Below are positions 24,051 to 31,729 of a stretch of DNA of 32,324 bases, one piece after another. The position numbers were made by a program, and so were the translations under genes. The stretch's first letter is position 1. Each line of letters opens with the position of its first letter. Location of the stretch: contig CAMDNE010000029.1 of the NCBI GenBank assembly GCA_945902745.1, positions 1 through 32,324 on the forward strand. The letters run 5' to 3'. A model generated the notes under the pieces. It made no database searches and was not told the DNA's origin. It saw only the letters and a program-made list of their open reading frames with translations. The stretch comes from Chitinophaga pinensis (lineage in GTDB: Bacteria > Bacteroidota > Bacteroidia > Flavobacteriales_D > Crocinitomicaceae).

Positions 24051-24084
24051 TAAATGGGCTATTCAGAAGTGGGTAGCCTATTTA
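24051..24084. terminator. Hairpin between convergent genes
   Basis: TAAATGGGCTA (24051-24061) pairs with TAGCCTATTTA (24074-24084), 11 bp with one G-T pair and a 12-base loop. It sits between the rightward 86-aa gene and the leftward gene ending at 24091, so it may stop transcription from both sides, though it lacks a long T-run. Confidence 0.55.
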
Positions 24085-24090
24085 ATCAAA

Positions 24091-24498
24091 TTAATTTTCA
24101 ACGATAGACCATAAATATTGGTCAAATACCCTCATTTTAAACCAACGTTCGTTAATTATTGGGTCAATATTGTTTAGTTGATATAGGCTGATAATAGAAT
24201 CAATCTCAATTATTTTTAAATCAAACGCATTATTCCATTTTTGAGTGTAATCGATATAATTTTTGGCACCTAATGCCTTTTTTGTGTAATCGTCCATAAT
24301 TATTATTTCATGGTCAAACAACCATAAAAGTTTTGAAGCTGCTACTAAAGCATTTCGCTTATTTCCACTTAGGAGGCCACCTTCAAAATAATTTTTTGAT
24401 AATTTTTCGACATCGTGGACATGATTCAAATATAAATTCTTAGTTGTAATAAGCACCTTAGGGCCAGTATTTGCTCTAAAATTGCGACCAATTTTCAT
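24091..24498 (-). CDS. C-terminal fragment of a frameshifted 440-aa gene
   Basis: As a stand-alone frame this gives 135 aa from an internal methionine (MKIGRNFRANTGPK). The reading frame is open without any ATG, GTG or TTG for 60 more codons upstream, reading EYQCYKYLIIKHVELGK and NVTYKDIEEGIL, which looks like normal protein. It meets the previous gene's frame at about 24679. A one-base deletion in the T4 run (24679-24682; A4 on the coding strand) joins both into one 440-aa protein. So this is most likely the second part of the gene at 24662-25414. I do not recognise the family. Confidence 0.6.
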   Translation of the reverse strand: MKIGRNFRANTGPKVLITTKNLYLNHVHDVEKLSKNYFEGGLLSGNKRNALVAASKLLWLFDHEIIIMDDYTKKALGAKNYIDYTQKWNNAFDLKIIEIDSIISLYQLNNIDPIINERWFKMRVFDQYLWSIVEN

Positions 24499-24661
24499 AT
24501 GTTTATTTACATATAAATAATAAGCTGCTTCCCTTTCCTTTTGTACAGATGAATCTATATTTGTTAATATTCCTTCCTCAATATCTTTGTATGTTACATT
24601 ATAACGTAATATGTCTACAGGGTCGATTTTTCCTAATTCTACATGTTTAATTATAAGGTAT

Positions 24662-25414
24662 TTATAACATTGGTACTCTTTTATACCAAATCAATAATCT
24701 TTCAGTTCTTAATTTATCTTGCATTGGTCCAGGAAAAGACGCTAAAAAATCCTTTTCAAAAATTAATTTTGCTCTTAAATTTTGGGTAGGTAATGATTGT
24801 TTAATAGCTATACCCATTCCTCTTCTATTTTGTAGCAGATTATAGTCTGTTTCTTCGATTTTATAACAAAAAATAATACCATATTTATAGCTATCCCGCA
24901 GTTTTACAATATCTTGAAAAGTTTGATTTAGCAGAGTAACTTCCTTAATAAGGTCGGCTAAATTGTATTGGTTTGTCTTGTGGGAGTAAATCCTATCTCT
25001 TTCCACCTGTGCTTCATGGTCATTTCTTATCTGGGCATCAACTATATATAATTGCAAATCTCTTATGCCATAAAAAAGGGACCTTATTAGTTCTCCACCT
25101 GCAAAATCCTCTGATGCATATAATTTGCAACGCTGAATTGTTTCACCCAAAAAAAATAATTTACCCTTTTCGGGGTGAATATCAGTATTAGAAAAAGAGC
25201 ATAAAACTGCATATCCTCCACCATGAAGTCCATACCATGCCATCTTATCGTAAATACTTAAAACCTTATCGACCATTTCCTGAGTAACAAAAGAAAAGTT
25301 GGTGGCAATGCCCTTATCTAATTCTGATTCGCTGATGTTGCTACTACCATGAAATAAAAAAGAATCATCATTTAATATCCAGGCAGGTATTTCATTTTTG
25401 TATGTTTCCAACAT
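24662..25414 (-). CDS. N-terminal part of a frameshifted gene, unknown function
   Basis: This 250-aa frame has no family I can name. It is soluble, with conserved-looking parts FLFHGSSNISESELDKG, GLHGGGYAVLCSF, KLYASEDFAGGELIRSLFYGI and QVERDRIYSHKTNQYNLADL. FLFHGSS followed by GGGYAVL loosely recalls ADP-ribosyltransferase-like folds, without a clear active site. The last residues RVPML before the stop appear to be out of frame: shifting by one base in an A4 run gives a smooth continuation of 195 residues to 24091. A -7 box (minus-strand TACATTTG, 25524-25531) lies 110 bp upstream. Frameshift by mutation, by sequencing error or by programmed slippage cannot be told apart here. Confidence 0.65.
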   Translation of the reverse strand: MLETYKNEIPAWILNDDSFLFHGSSNISESELDKGIATNFSFVTQEMVDKVLSIYDKMAWYGLHGGGYAVLCSFSNTDIHPEKGKLFFLGETIQRCKLYASEDFAGGELIRSLFYGIRDLQLYIVDAQIRNDHEAQVERDRIYSHKTNQYNLADLIKEVTLLNQTFQDIVKLRDSYKYGIIFCYKIEETDYNLLQNRRGMGIAIKQSLPTQNLRAKLIFEKDFLASFPGPMQDKLRTERLLIWYKRVPML

Positions 25415-25523
25415 TTTCTGTATTTTTCTTATATTTTATTAAAGCTCATCAATAGATTGGATTTACGCCAAAAGTAGGTAAATAGAATAATTCTTATGTT
25501 TAATAAAAATAAACATTGCTTAA

Positions 25524-25531
25524 CAAATGTA
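25524..25531 (-). promoter_or_regulatory. -7 box for the frameshifted gene
   Basis: Minus-strand TACATTTG fits TAnnTTTG. No clear -33 TTTG at the expected distance. Confidence 0.35.
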
Positions 25532-25554
25532 TTTTTTTGGAAAGTTAAATCAGA

Positions 25555-26043
25555 TTATTTATTTCTATAATCCCAAGGTGCTATTGGATTTTCGTCCACC
25601 CATAATCCCACTTTATTATTCTTTGCTGTTGTTTCCAGTTCGGCATAATCCTGTTTGTCTGAATATTTTTTATAGTGCCAGGCATAACCCGCTTTTAAAA
25701 GTTCCTTGTTAAGTATTTTACCATCTAGTTTAACAGTTCCCAATATCCTTTCGTATCTATCCCGTTTACCGAAGCTTTCAACGGTTACAATTTTACCAAA
25801 GCAAAAATCAGATGTGAACTGTTTGGTCTTCATTCCAAAAGCTTGACTCTTTTCAGGGCAATCAATATCTAGTAGTCTTATTGTTTCAGCTTTACCTTCA
25901 TATAAAACTTCAATTGTATCACCATCTTTCACCCCAACCACCTTTCCTGAAAAATTATCGGGTATTTGGGTACTCTTGGTAAAACTGAGTAGGCCAAACA
26001 ACAGAACGAATTTGAAGTAAGTTTTCATAATTCTATAAAACAA
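25555..26043 (-). CDS. Secreted micrococcal nuclease-like nuclease (SNase)
   Basis: The 162-aa protein is an SNase-fold, calcium-dependent nuclease. A hydrophobic N-terminus (KFVLLFGLLSF) suggests export; the start may be M6 (MKTYFKF). Catalytic and metal residues match staphylococcal nuclease: D40/D42 in KDGDTIEV, R56 and D61/E64 in IRLLDIDCPE, and R99 in DRYERILG, with the conserved GYAWHYKKY and GLWVDENPIAPWDYR tail. Everything needed for activity is present. The gene follows the lipoprotein by 30 bp, so both may be transcribed together. On mobile elements such nucleases may degrade competing DNA or help DNA entry; here that is a guess. Confidence 0.92.
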   Translation of the reverse strand: MFYRIMKTYFKFVLLFGLLSFTKSTQIPDNFSGKVVGVKDGDTIEVLYEGKAETIRLLDIDCPEKSQAFGMKTKQFTSDFCFGKIVTVESFGKRDRYERILGTVKLDGKILNKELLKAGYAWHYKKYSDKQDYAELETTAKNNKVGLWVDENPIAPWDYRNK

Positions 26044-26073
26044 ATGATATTTTTCAACTAGGTTCGGAGTAGA

Positions 26074-26835
26074 TTAATAACCGGTGCCGTACTTTATAAA
26101 AAATCTATTTGGTGCACTATTTTTAAATACTTGTACAGGGTAGTCTAACCTATCGCCACAATATGATGTATCTATACTTTGAAACATTTTTGAAGAAGGA
26201 TAATTAGTTATTTCTTCAATATGAAATTTATTTTCAAATCTAACTGAATCTTCAGCAACCTTATAGGTAATTAAATTATAAAATATAAATGGTGAGTTGT
26301 TCCCATCAAATTTTAAGGTTTTTATTTTAGAATTTGATGGATATAATAACAAGTCACAATTTCTATATCGAAGATTTGTAACATGATATTCAGATATGTT
26401 AATAGAGGTTTTAGGAGGAACCGTAATTATTGGTTTTTCAATATAGGTAATTGAATGACTAAGAGAACCTATTCCTTCAACTTTAGTGGTATTCACATTA
26501 TTTGAATAATTATAGAATCCAACCGTTGACCCGCTTGTTGATGAATTTGAGTAAGTGCGATTTTGAAAATACTCAAATGCAAATCCATTAATAACAAAGA
26601 AAGTTTTAGTAAGATTTATAACAAGGTCACTTTCAGTTTTATTATAAATATTAAATCCAATATCCCCACCTTCATTCCATAGATTATAAAATACCTTACA
26701 GTTTTTATCCTCAAAAACTATCGAATTATTTGTTAGAGTTCCCCCTTCAGGTTTAGCTTGATAGACTTGATAATAATTAGTTTCTGCGCAAGAGGCTAAT
26801 AATATAGTTAGCAATAAAATTATTGGTTTATTCAT
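26074..26835 (-). CDS. Hypothetical lipoprotein
   Basis: The 253-aa protein has a type II signal peptide, IILLLTILLASC, with C16 as the acylated residue. The rest is beta-rich with many Asn/Ser/Thr residues (FYNLWNEGGDIGFNIYNKTESDLVINLTKTFFVING), a pattern of conserved Bacteroidota lipoproteins with an immunoglobulin-like fold. I do not know a function. The gene has a -7 box (minus-strand TAGCTTTG, 26915-26922) 80 bp upstream and is divergent from radC. It lies 30 bp before the secreted nuclease gene, so the pair may work at the cell envelope. Confidence 0.78.
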   Translation of the reverse strand: MNKPIILLLTILLASCAETNYYQVYQAKPEGGTLTNNSIVFEDKNCKVFYNLWNEGGDIGFNIYNKTESDLVINLTKTFFVINGFAFEYFQNRTYSNSSTSGSTVGFYNYSNNVNTTKVEGIGSLSHSITYIEKPIITVPPKTSINISEYHVTNLRYRNCDLLLYPSNSKIKTLKFDGNNSPFIFYNLITYKVAEDSVRFENKFHIEEITNYPSSKMFQSIDTSYCGDRLDYPVQVFKNSAPNRFFIKYGTGY

Positions 26836-26914
26836 GATTTTACTATAAATGGAATTTCTACGAAAGTATATTGTTTGTTTTGAAATACTTATGATTTAAA
26901 GTAATAATTAATCA

Positions 26915-26922
26915 CAAAGCTA
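26915..26922 (-). promoter_or_regulatory. -7 box for the lipoprotein-nuclease pair
   Basis: Minus-strand TAGCTTTG fits TAnnTTTG, about 80 bp before the lipoprotein start. CAAG/CAAA words to the right are not at ideal -33 spacing. Confidence 0.4.
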
Positions 26923-26964
26923 TTTTTTATATTTCTACTCCAAGTTTCAAACCCATTTTTACTT

Positions 26965-27672
26965 ATGCAAACCTCCTTATTCAATGAAATTGACCTCAAG
27001 GAGGATGCAATTCTAAAAATTAAACCCGACAGCCCCAAAGAGCGGCTTTTAAATAAAGGCACCGATAGCCTTTCCAATTCAGATTTATTTAGCTTATTAC
27101 TTGTCGGTTCACCCTCAAAATCTAAAGAAATACTCGCATCTAAAATCTTCGCTTTAGCGAACAATTGCATCAATTCTATAGCAAGACTTAGTGTTAAAGA
27201 TTTAATGCGCTTAGAAGGTATCGGGGAGGCTCAGGCAATTGCTATTGTTGCATCTTTTGAACTTAATCGCCGCCGAAATTTAGAAATCGCTAGTAGCCAA
27301 AAAATAACTAATAGCAGGCATGCTTTTGAAATACTTCAGCCATTGATTGGTGACAAAAATTATGAAGAATTTTATATCATTTGTATCAACAGATACAATA
27401 AAGTTATTTCATATAATCGTATTAGCGATGGTGGAATTACAGGAACAGTTGTAGATATAAGACGTATTTTTAAAATAGCATTAGAAAACAATGCGGTATC
27501 AATAATTTTAGGTCATAATCACCCCAGCGGGAACCTAAATCCAAGTGAAGCTGATAAAATAATTACAAGAAATGTTGCTGAAGCTGGCAGGGTTATGGAT
27601 ATTCTGGTTAAGGACCATTTAATAGTAACGGCATTTTCCTTTTATAGCTTTGCCGATGAAGGCTTGATTTAG
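26965..27672 (+). CDS. radC: RadC-family JAB domain protein
   Basis: The 235-aa protein has the full RadC layout: an N-terminal helix-hairpin-helix part (PKERLLNKG, LEGIGEAQAIAI) and a JAMM/MPN+ metalloprotease-like domain with H184-N-H186 in GHNHPSGN and D197 in PSEAD. RadC is named for DNA repair but its real function is uncertain; copies are frequent on mobile elements and in anti-restriction or replication modules. Length and metal ligands are normal. It ends 2 bp before the converging XRE gene and faces away from the lipoprotein gene. Confidence 0.93.
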   Translation: MQTSLFNEIDLKEDAILKIKPDSPKERLLNKGTDSLSNSDLFSLLLVGSPSKSKEILASKIFALANNCINSIARLSVKDLMRLEGIGEAQAIAIVASFELNRRRNLEIASSQKITNSRHAFEILQPLIGDKNYEEFYIICINRYNKVISYNRISDGGITGTVVDIRRIFKIALENNAVSIILGHNHPSGNLNPSEADKIITRNVAEAGRVMDILVKDHLIVTAFSFYSFADEGLI

Positions 27673-27674
27673 GA

Positions 27675-27902
27675 TTAATATATATCTACTAAATCCTTAA
27701 TTGTAACTCCTAAAGCTTGACTAATTTTATCCAATGTGGCAATTGTTGTATTTATTTCTCCTCGCTCAATTCTGCCAACCTGACTTTTAGGAATATCTGC
27801 TTCAATTGCAAGCTGGTCTTGAGAATACCCTTTCTCTAATCTTTTTTGCCTTACCTTCTCACCAACTAGTTTTATAACAGGAGATTCTACCACTTTATAC
27901 AA
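27675..27902 (-). CDS. XRE-family transcriptional regulator
   Basis: The 75-aa protein is almost entirely a lambda-repressor-like HTH: VRQKRLEKGYSQDQLAIEADIPKSQVGRIERGEINTTIATLDKISQALG. There is no ATG near the N-terminus; TTG at 27900-27902 or GTG three codons later must serve as the start. It is divergent from the PriPol gene, and the 104-bp gap holds a palindrome (27939-27952) next to a -7 box for PriPol. This suits a repressor that controls itself and the replication gene. Short XRE proteins of this type often regulate mobile-element modules. Confidence 0.9.
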   Translation of the reverse strand: MYKVVESPVIKLVGEKVRQKRLEKGYSQDQLAIEADIPKSQVGRIERGEINTTIATLDKISQALGVTIKDLVDIY

Positions 27903-27938
27903 AGAGGTAAAAGTCTTTTTATATTAAAAATTAATTGG

Positions 27939-27952
27939 ACGCATAGATGCGT
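27939..27952. promoter_or_regulatory. Operator-like palindrome between XRE and PriPol genes
   Basis: ACGCAT-AG-ATGCGT, extended outward by TTAATT and AATTAA arms (27931-27960). It overlaps the expected -33 region of the PriPol promoter. Likely XRE binding site. Confidence 0.55.
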
Positions 27953-27970
27953 TTTAATTAAATATTAATT

Positions 27971-27978
27971 TACGTTTG
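27971..27978 (+). promoter_or_regulatory. -7 box of the PriPol promoter
   Basis: TACGTTTG matches TAnnTTTG exactly, 28 bp before the PriPol ATG. The -33 region overlaps the palindrome and lacks a clear TTTG, which suits a regulated promoter. Confidence 0.45.
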
Positions 27979-28005
27979 TACTAGAATCATTGTGGTGCTT
28001 TTCTT

Positions 28006-29499
28006 ATGAAAAAAAATTTATTAAATACTTACGCAAATCACTTTTATCAACTTGGTTGCAATGTGACTTGTATTAGCGATACAAGAAATGAATTTAACCT
28101 ACTTGATAAAAATATTTTAAAAGCCCCCAATCATAAGTGGAAACATTTAATTGAAGAGAGACAAACGCTTTCTGAATTGGATTCTTATAATTGGAATGAG
28201 GCTACTGGTATAGGCATTGTTCTCGGTTTTGAAAATACTTTTGCCCTAGATATTGATGGTTGTATTGAGTTTGACCTAATAAAGTTGCTTTGTGAAAAAT
28301 TAAAACTTCCTAGTGATTATGAATGGATTGTTAAATCTGGCAGTGGATGTGGTTATCATATTATTTTTAAGTGTGATAACGTTATTTTTGATACAAGTAA
28401 TGAACTTTCAGATATTGAAAGATATAAAGACCATTCTGCTGATTTTGGTCACCCTAAGATAGATGTAAATGCGTATTATCCTCGAAAATATGGATACAAG
28501 TTATCGCCATATGAATATGATTATAGTAAAAATGATGATGAGGAAACTTATGATAATTATATTGGGAATGTACATAAAAACAGGGGGGCTTTCCGCAGGC
28601 TGATGGGGAATGATTTGCTTATTGAAGATTGTTTTAAAAAAATTGAATTTTGTTGGAGGTGTAACCTTGTAATTCCTCCTTCCTTGCATCAGACAGGCAA
28701 CGAATATTCATTTATGTACTCCATTCCTATAAATAAACCTAGATTAATAAATTTTGATAACTTGAAAGAAATTTATCATTTATTTTGTTCTAGACGCGCC
28801 GAAGGAAGTTACGATGGACATGTAGAAATAGCTTCAGAAGATAAGGCTCAATTTGACATGGAACCGTTAAAGATTCGATGGAATACCAAACCAACATATC
28901 TTTTTTTTGATATTACTTCAAATGGACTTCCGAAAAATACCAAGGAAGAAGCTTCTACCTCAAGTAATTGGCCTAAATTAATTCAATTATCATGGTCTAT
29001 TGGCGACCAATCAGGAAACCAAATTAAAAGAGAAAGCTTTATAATTTCTCCATCAAATTTCATATTTGAAGAAGAAAGCAAACTGATTCATGGAATATCT
29101 GATGAAATTGCTTCTAATATTGGGTATGATTTAAAATATGTTTTAGAAAAGTTTTTGAAAGATATTGAAATGGTAGAATTTGTAATTACACATAATTACG
29201 AATTTAACTCAAAGGTATTATTATCTGAAATGTTAAGATTAAAAATGAATACAAATTTTCTTAAAGATAAAAAAAACGTTTGTCTTATGCAACTTTCAAC
29301 TGAGTATTGTGAAATCGAAAATGAATATGGAAATAAATATCCTACGCTATCTGAATTGTATTTTAAATTATTTAATCGGCATATCCATGCGGGACAAAAT
29401 GCAGGATACGATTTAACAGCTATCGAAGTTTGTTTTTATAAATTAAAAAGAGAAGGTGTAATTTCTTTATCCTATAAATCATGGTTATATGACAGATAA
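28006..29499 (+). CDS. PriPol domain fused to a degenerate DnaQ-like exonuclease
   Basis: The 497-aa protein opens with a bifunctional primase-polymerase domain (residues 1-245): LDIDGC with catalytic D82/D84, SGSGCGYHIIF with H118, and IPPSLHQTGNEY (223-234). This kind of domain makes primers and extends them for plasmids and phages. A DnaQ/DEDDh-type exonuclease domain follows (about 297-485): FFDITSNGLP, NWPKLIQLSW, ITHNYEFNSKV, QNAGYDLTAIEVCF. Three catalytic residues are changed: the Glu of DxE is T304, the Asp after HNxxF is N401, and the His before the last Asp is Q464. D302 and D469 remain. It is therefore probably inactive as a nuclease and may serve as a DNA clamp. It is a likely replication protein of the element. 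Confidence 0.87.
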   Translation: MKKNLLNTYANHFYQLGCNVTCISDTRNEFNLLDKNILKAPNHKWKHLIEERQTLSELDSYNWNEATGIGIVLGFENTFALDIDGCIEFDLIKLLCEKLKLPSDYEWIVKSGSGCGYHIIFKCDNVIFDTSNELSDIERYKDHSADFGHPKIDVNAYYPRKYGYKLSPYEYDYSKNDDEETYDNYIGNVHKNRGAFRRLMGNDLLIEDCFKKIEFCWRCNLVIPPSLHQTGNEYSFMYSIPINKPRLINFDNLKEIYHLFCSRRAEGSYDGHVEIASEDKAQFDMEPLKIRWNTKPTYLFFDITSNGLPKNTKEEASTSSNWPKLIQLSWSIGDQSGNQIKRESFIISPSNFIFEEESKLIHGISDEIASNIGYDLKYVLEKFLKDIEMVEFVITHNYEFNSKVLLSEMLRLKMNTNFLKDKKNVCLMQLSTEYCEIENEYGNKYPTLSELYFKLFNRHIHAGQNAGYDLTAIEVCFYKLKREGVISLSYKSWLYDR

Positions 29500-29662
29500 G
29501 AATCAATTAACCCAAGATGAATTAAATTATAAATTGACTGAATATAATAACAGTGTTAAATTTTGGACAAACAATCAACTAGGATATTCCATTAATCTTT
29601 TCACGACAATAGGAATTAGTTTTTTAAGCTATATAGTTTCAATTATGTTGGACTACTTTTAA
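29489..29662 (+). CDS. Small membrane protein, 57 aa, overlapping PriPol
   Basis: ATG at 29489 lies inside the PriPol end (11-bp overlap) in another frame. The 57-aa product begins MTDKNQLTQDELNYKL, continues NSVKFWTNNQLGYSINLF and has one membrane span TIGISFLSYIVSIML. The overlap points to translational coupling. The short charged N-terminal helix followed by a single span resembles small membrane effectors or holin-like peptides, but function is unknown. Confidence 0.65.
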   Translation: MTDKNQLTQDELNYKLTEYNNSVKFWTNNQLGYSINLFTTIGISFLSYIVSIMLDYF

Positions 29663-29719
29663 ATGGAATAACAGTTTTAAGATAGGTCATTAAAAAGTTA
29701 AACAGAATTTGCTAATATT

Positions 29720-30589
29720 ATGATTACCCAATTAATTTCTCAAAAAGAAGCCTTCCTTAAATATCTCCAGTTAATGGATGTTGAAATGTTGGATTTAATT
29801 TTGGAAGATTCCATAACCTATTTCGGAGCATCAAAGAAGGTGTTTTTAGAAAAGCTAAAATATATATTTGGCCAGGTTAGTATTGAAGATTCAAATTCTT
29901 TTAAAATCATTCAAAATAAAAGATTTAAGAATAAATACTCTATGCATATACTAGCATGGAGTTACACGCTACAGTTGATAATAGAGGAAGAGGCAAATAA
30001 GATTACTAGAATTTACAATAATAAGGTTGTAAAGAATCAGAATGATGTTGATTGTTTGAGCGAAGTGGAACTGTTTTTTGGCGATGATGAAAAAGCTGAT
30101 TTTATTCCGACTACCGAATATATTTTGAATCTGCATCATTCTGAAAAAGCATACGAAGAGTTGATTAATGATAAAATACAAGTATTAAGTAGTGAGGATA
30201 TTGCTAGATGGGTTAATAAACATGCTGAGTTATATGCAAAAATAAATAGCCAATTCAGGTACTTCGGGTTTAATAAATTTAAAGATTTATATTTTGGGTT
30301 TTTATTTGACTTGCAAAGACTTAGATACTATCCAGAAGTCCGCAAAGCCCTTGAATCATTTAACTGTGATGACCACAAGGAATTAGGATATTGGTTAAAG
30401 GAAAATTTTAATCTGGCTTTTTGCAAAGTTTTAGGATTTGAAGGTATACCGTTTATAATAGATGATTCAAATAAAAGGATTGGACATTGCAGTTATCCTA
30501 ATATTTTTTTTAAAGGCGATGATTTTTTTGCACTTATGAAATTTAATCAAATTTATCATAAGCATTACGACCTTTATCCTAAAATCTAA
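29720..30589 (+). CDS. Hypothetical protein, 289 aa
   Basis: I do not recognise this protein. The first 130 residues (FLKYLQLMDVEMLDLILEDSITYFGASKKVFLEKL, then HILAWSYTLQLIIEEEANKI) look like a SnoaL/NTF2-type small cone fold. The rest is helical (YEELINDKIQVLSSEDIARWVN, FGFNKFKDLYFGFLFDLQRL) with no signal peptide, no cysteine pair and no nuclease motif that I can name. It is 57 bp after the small membrane protein and 62 bp before the next gene, in the same direction, so these may form one transcript with PriPol. Confidence 0.65.
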   Translation: MITQLISQKEAFLKYLQLMDVEMLDLILEDSITYFGASKKVFLEKLKYIFGQVSIEDSNSFKIIQNKRFKNKYSMHILAWSYTLQLIIEEEANKITRIYNNKVVKNQNDVDCLSEVELFFGDDEKADFIPTTEYILNLHHSEKAYEELINDKIQVLSSEDIARWVNKHAELYAKINSQFRYFGFNKFKDLYFGFLFDLQRLRYYPEVRKALESFNCDDHKELGYWLKENFNLAFCKVLGFEGIPFIIDDSNKRIGHCSYPNIFFKGDDFFALMKFNQIYHKHYDLYPKI

Positions 30590-30651
30590 TTGGTTTTACA
30601 TTATCAATTATTGCGGCAATACATCTTTGAATAATAAATAACTATCTATTT

Positions 30652-31089
30652 ATGACAGCACAATCAAGTGAGACAATAATCTATGAAGATAAAGAATATG
30701 GTATGGCTTATGAGCCGCTGTCTGATTATTTGGAAAATTTAGAAAATCCTCCATTTTTATATTCTCCTTCTACAGCGTGCTGGAGAGGGTATTATGGAAC
30801 TTGGGAGGTGAAAGGCGACAAACTCTATCTTATTAAATTAATAGCATTCACCGAAGGCTGGAAAGAAGCCGATATTGAATATATATTCCCAGGCCAACGT
30901 GAGGCGTTTGCCGATTGGTTTACAGGTGAAATAAGGATTCCTCAAGGTGAATTACTCAGCTACATACACCAAGGTTATGATTCTGTTTATGAGAAGGATA
31001 TATTTTTAGCATTTCATAAAGGTATTTTAATAAATGAACGAATAGAAGATAACCGTAATAAAGTGTACCCTGAAGATGTCGAACTGTAA
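30652..31089 (+). CDS. Conserved hypothetical protein, 145 aa
   Basis: The 145-aa protein has a well-kept look: STACWRGYYGTWEVKGDKLYLIKL, PGQREAFADWFTGEIRIPQGELL, YDSVYEKDIFLAFHKGILI. I have met this pattern in many bacterial genomes as an unnamed conserved protein, with no known function. It is beta-rich and soluble. It ends the rightward run of genes; the next gene converges on it. Confidence 0.7.
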   Translation: MTAQSSETIIYEDKEYGMAYEPLSDYLENLENPPFLYSPSTACWRGYYGTWEVKGDKLYLIKLIAFTEGWKEADIEYIFPGQREAFADWFTGEIRIPQGELLSYIHQGYDSVYEKDIFLAFHKGILINERIEDNRNKVYPEDVEL

Positions 31090-31205
31090 TAGTTTTGATT
31101 TAAGCTGACAATTTGTTTAATTTTATTTTGCCTGATACAGATTTTGAGGAGGAGTCTCCTAATAAAAGGATTCTGTTCGAATTATTTATTCTAAATGGTA
31201 AAAAT
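31090..31205. terminator. Convergent intergenic region with weak hairpin
   Basis: AGGAG-GAGT-CTCCT (about 31148-31161) forms a short hairpin between the convergent 145-aa and 147-aa genes, with looser pairing of the flanks CAGATT and GATTCTG. No T-run; a tentative terminator. Confidence 0.3.
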
Positions 31206-31649
31206 CTATTTTATATTTTCCCAATTGTTGCCGTTAAAAAACTCAAGCGCCTTCCATTCGCTTTTTAATACGTTTCTAAAAACACAAAACCAATTTAAAG
31301 GATTTCCACCGCATTGAATACCCGCATTTGTCATAGCGTCATGGACCCTTTCGGGCAATTTCCCATGATATTTATATTTTCCCCAAGTCATAAAATCTTC
31401 TGTATTTTGGTTAACCCCAATCCTATAACAACCAAATAATTTTTGTTGCTCACTAAACGAAAGCCGTTTAGTAATTCCAGATGAATTGCCAGCAAGTTTC
31501 AAAGCTGTAGGCTCAATGATTTGTTCCTTACTAAACCAGATAGCAGGCCTCCAACCCATTTTTTTTTCCATTTCTGAAACTTTTATATAACCATCATTCA
31601 ATATACTATCAAACGCACTTTTGTAGGTATAATGCCAAATAAGTTCCAT
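31206..31649 (-). CDS. Hypothetical protein, 147 aa, with HYT motif
   Basis: The 147-aa protein begins MELIWHYTYKSAFDSILNDGYIK, a pattern (W-H-Y-T, then F..I...G.I) seen at the start of many small bacterial proteins with an ADP-ribosyltransferase-like fold. AIWFS at 36-40 and the rest do not show a clear catalytic triad, so the enzyme call is weak. It lies 80 bp after the end of the polymerase-like gene and in the same direction, so it may be a late member of that operon in the closed circle. Confidence 0.6.
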   Translation of the reverse strand: MELIWHYTYKSAFDSILNDGYIKVSEMEKKMGWRPAIWFSKEQIIEPTALKLAGNSSGITKRLSFSEQQKLFGCYRIGVNQNTEDFMTWGKYKYHGKLPERVHDAMTNAGIQCGGNPLNWFCVFRNVLKSEWKALEFFNGNNWENIK

Positions 31650-31729
31650 GTTTAATTCATTTTTTTTAAATTGATACTTGTAAAAGTATCTTTAATATTT
31701 TATTAATTTTATGATATTTATCAGAATAC

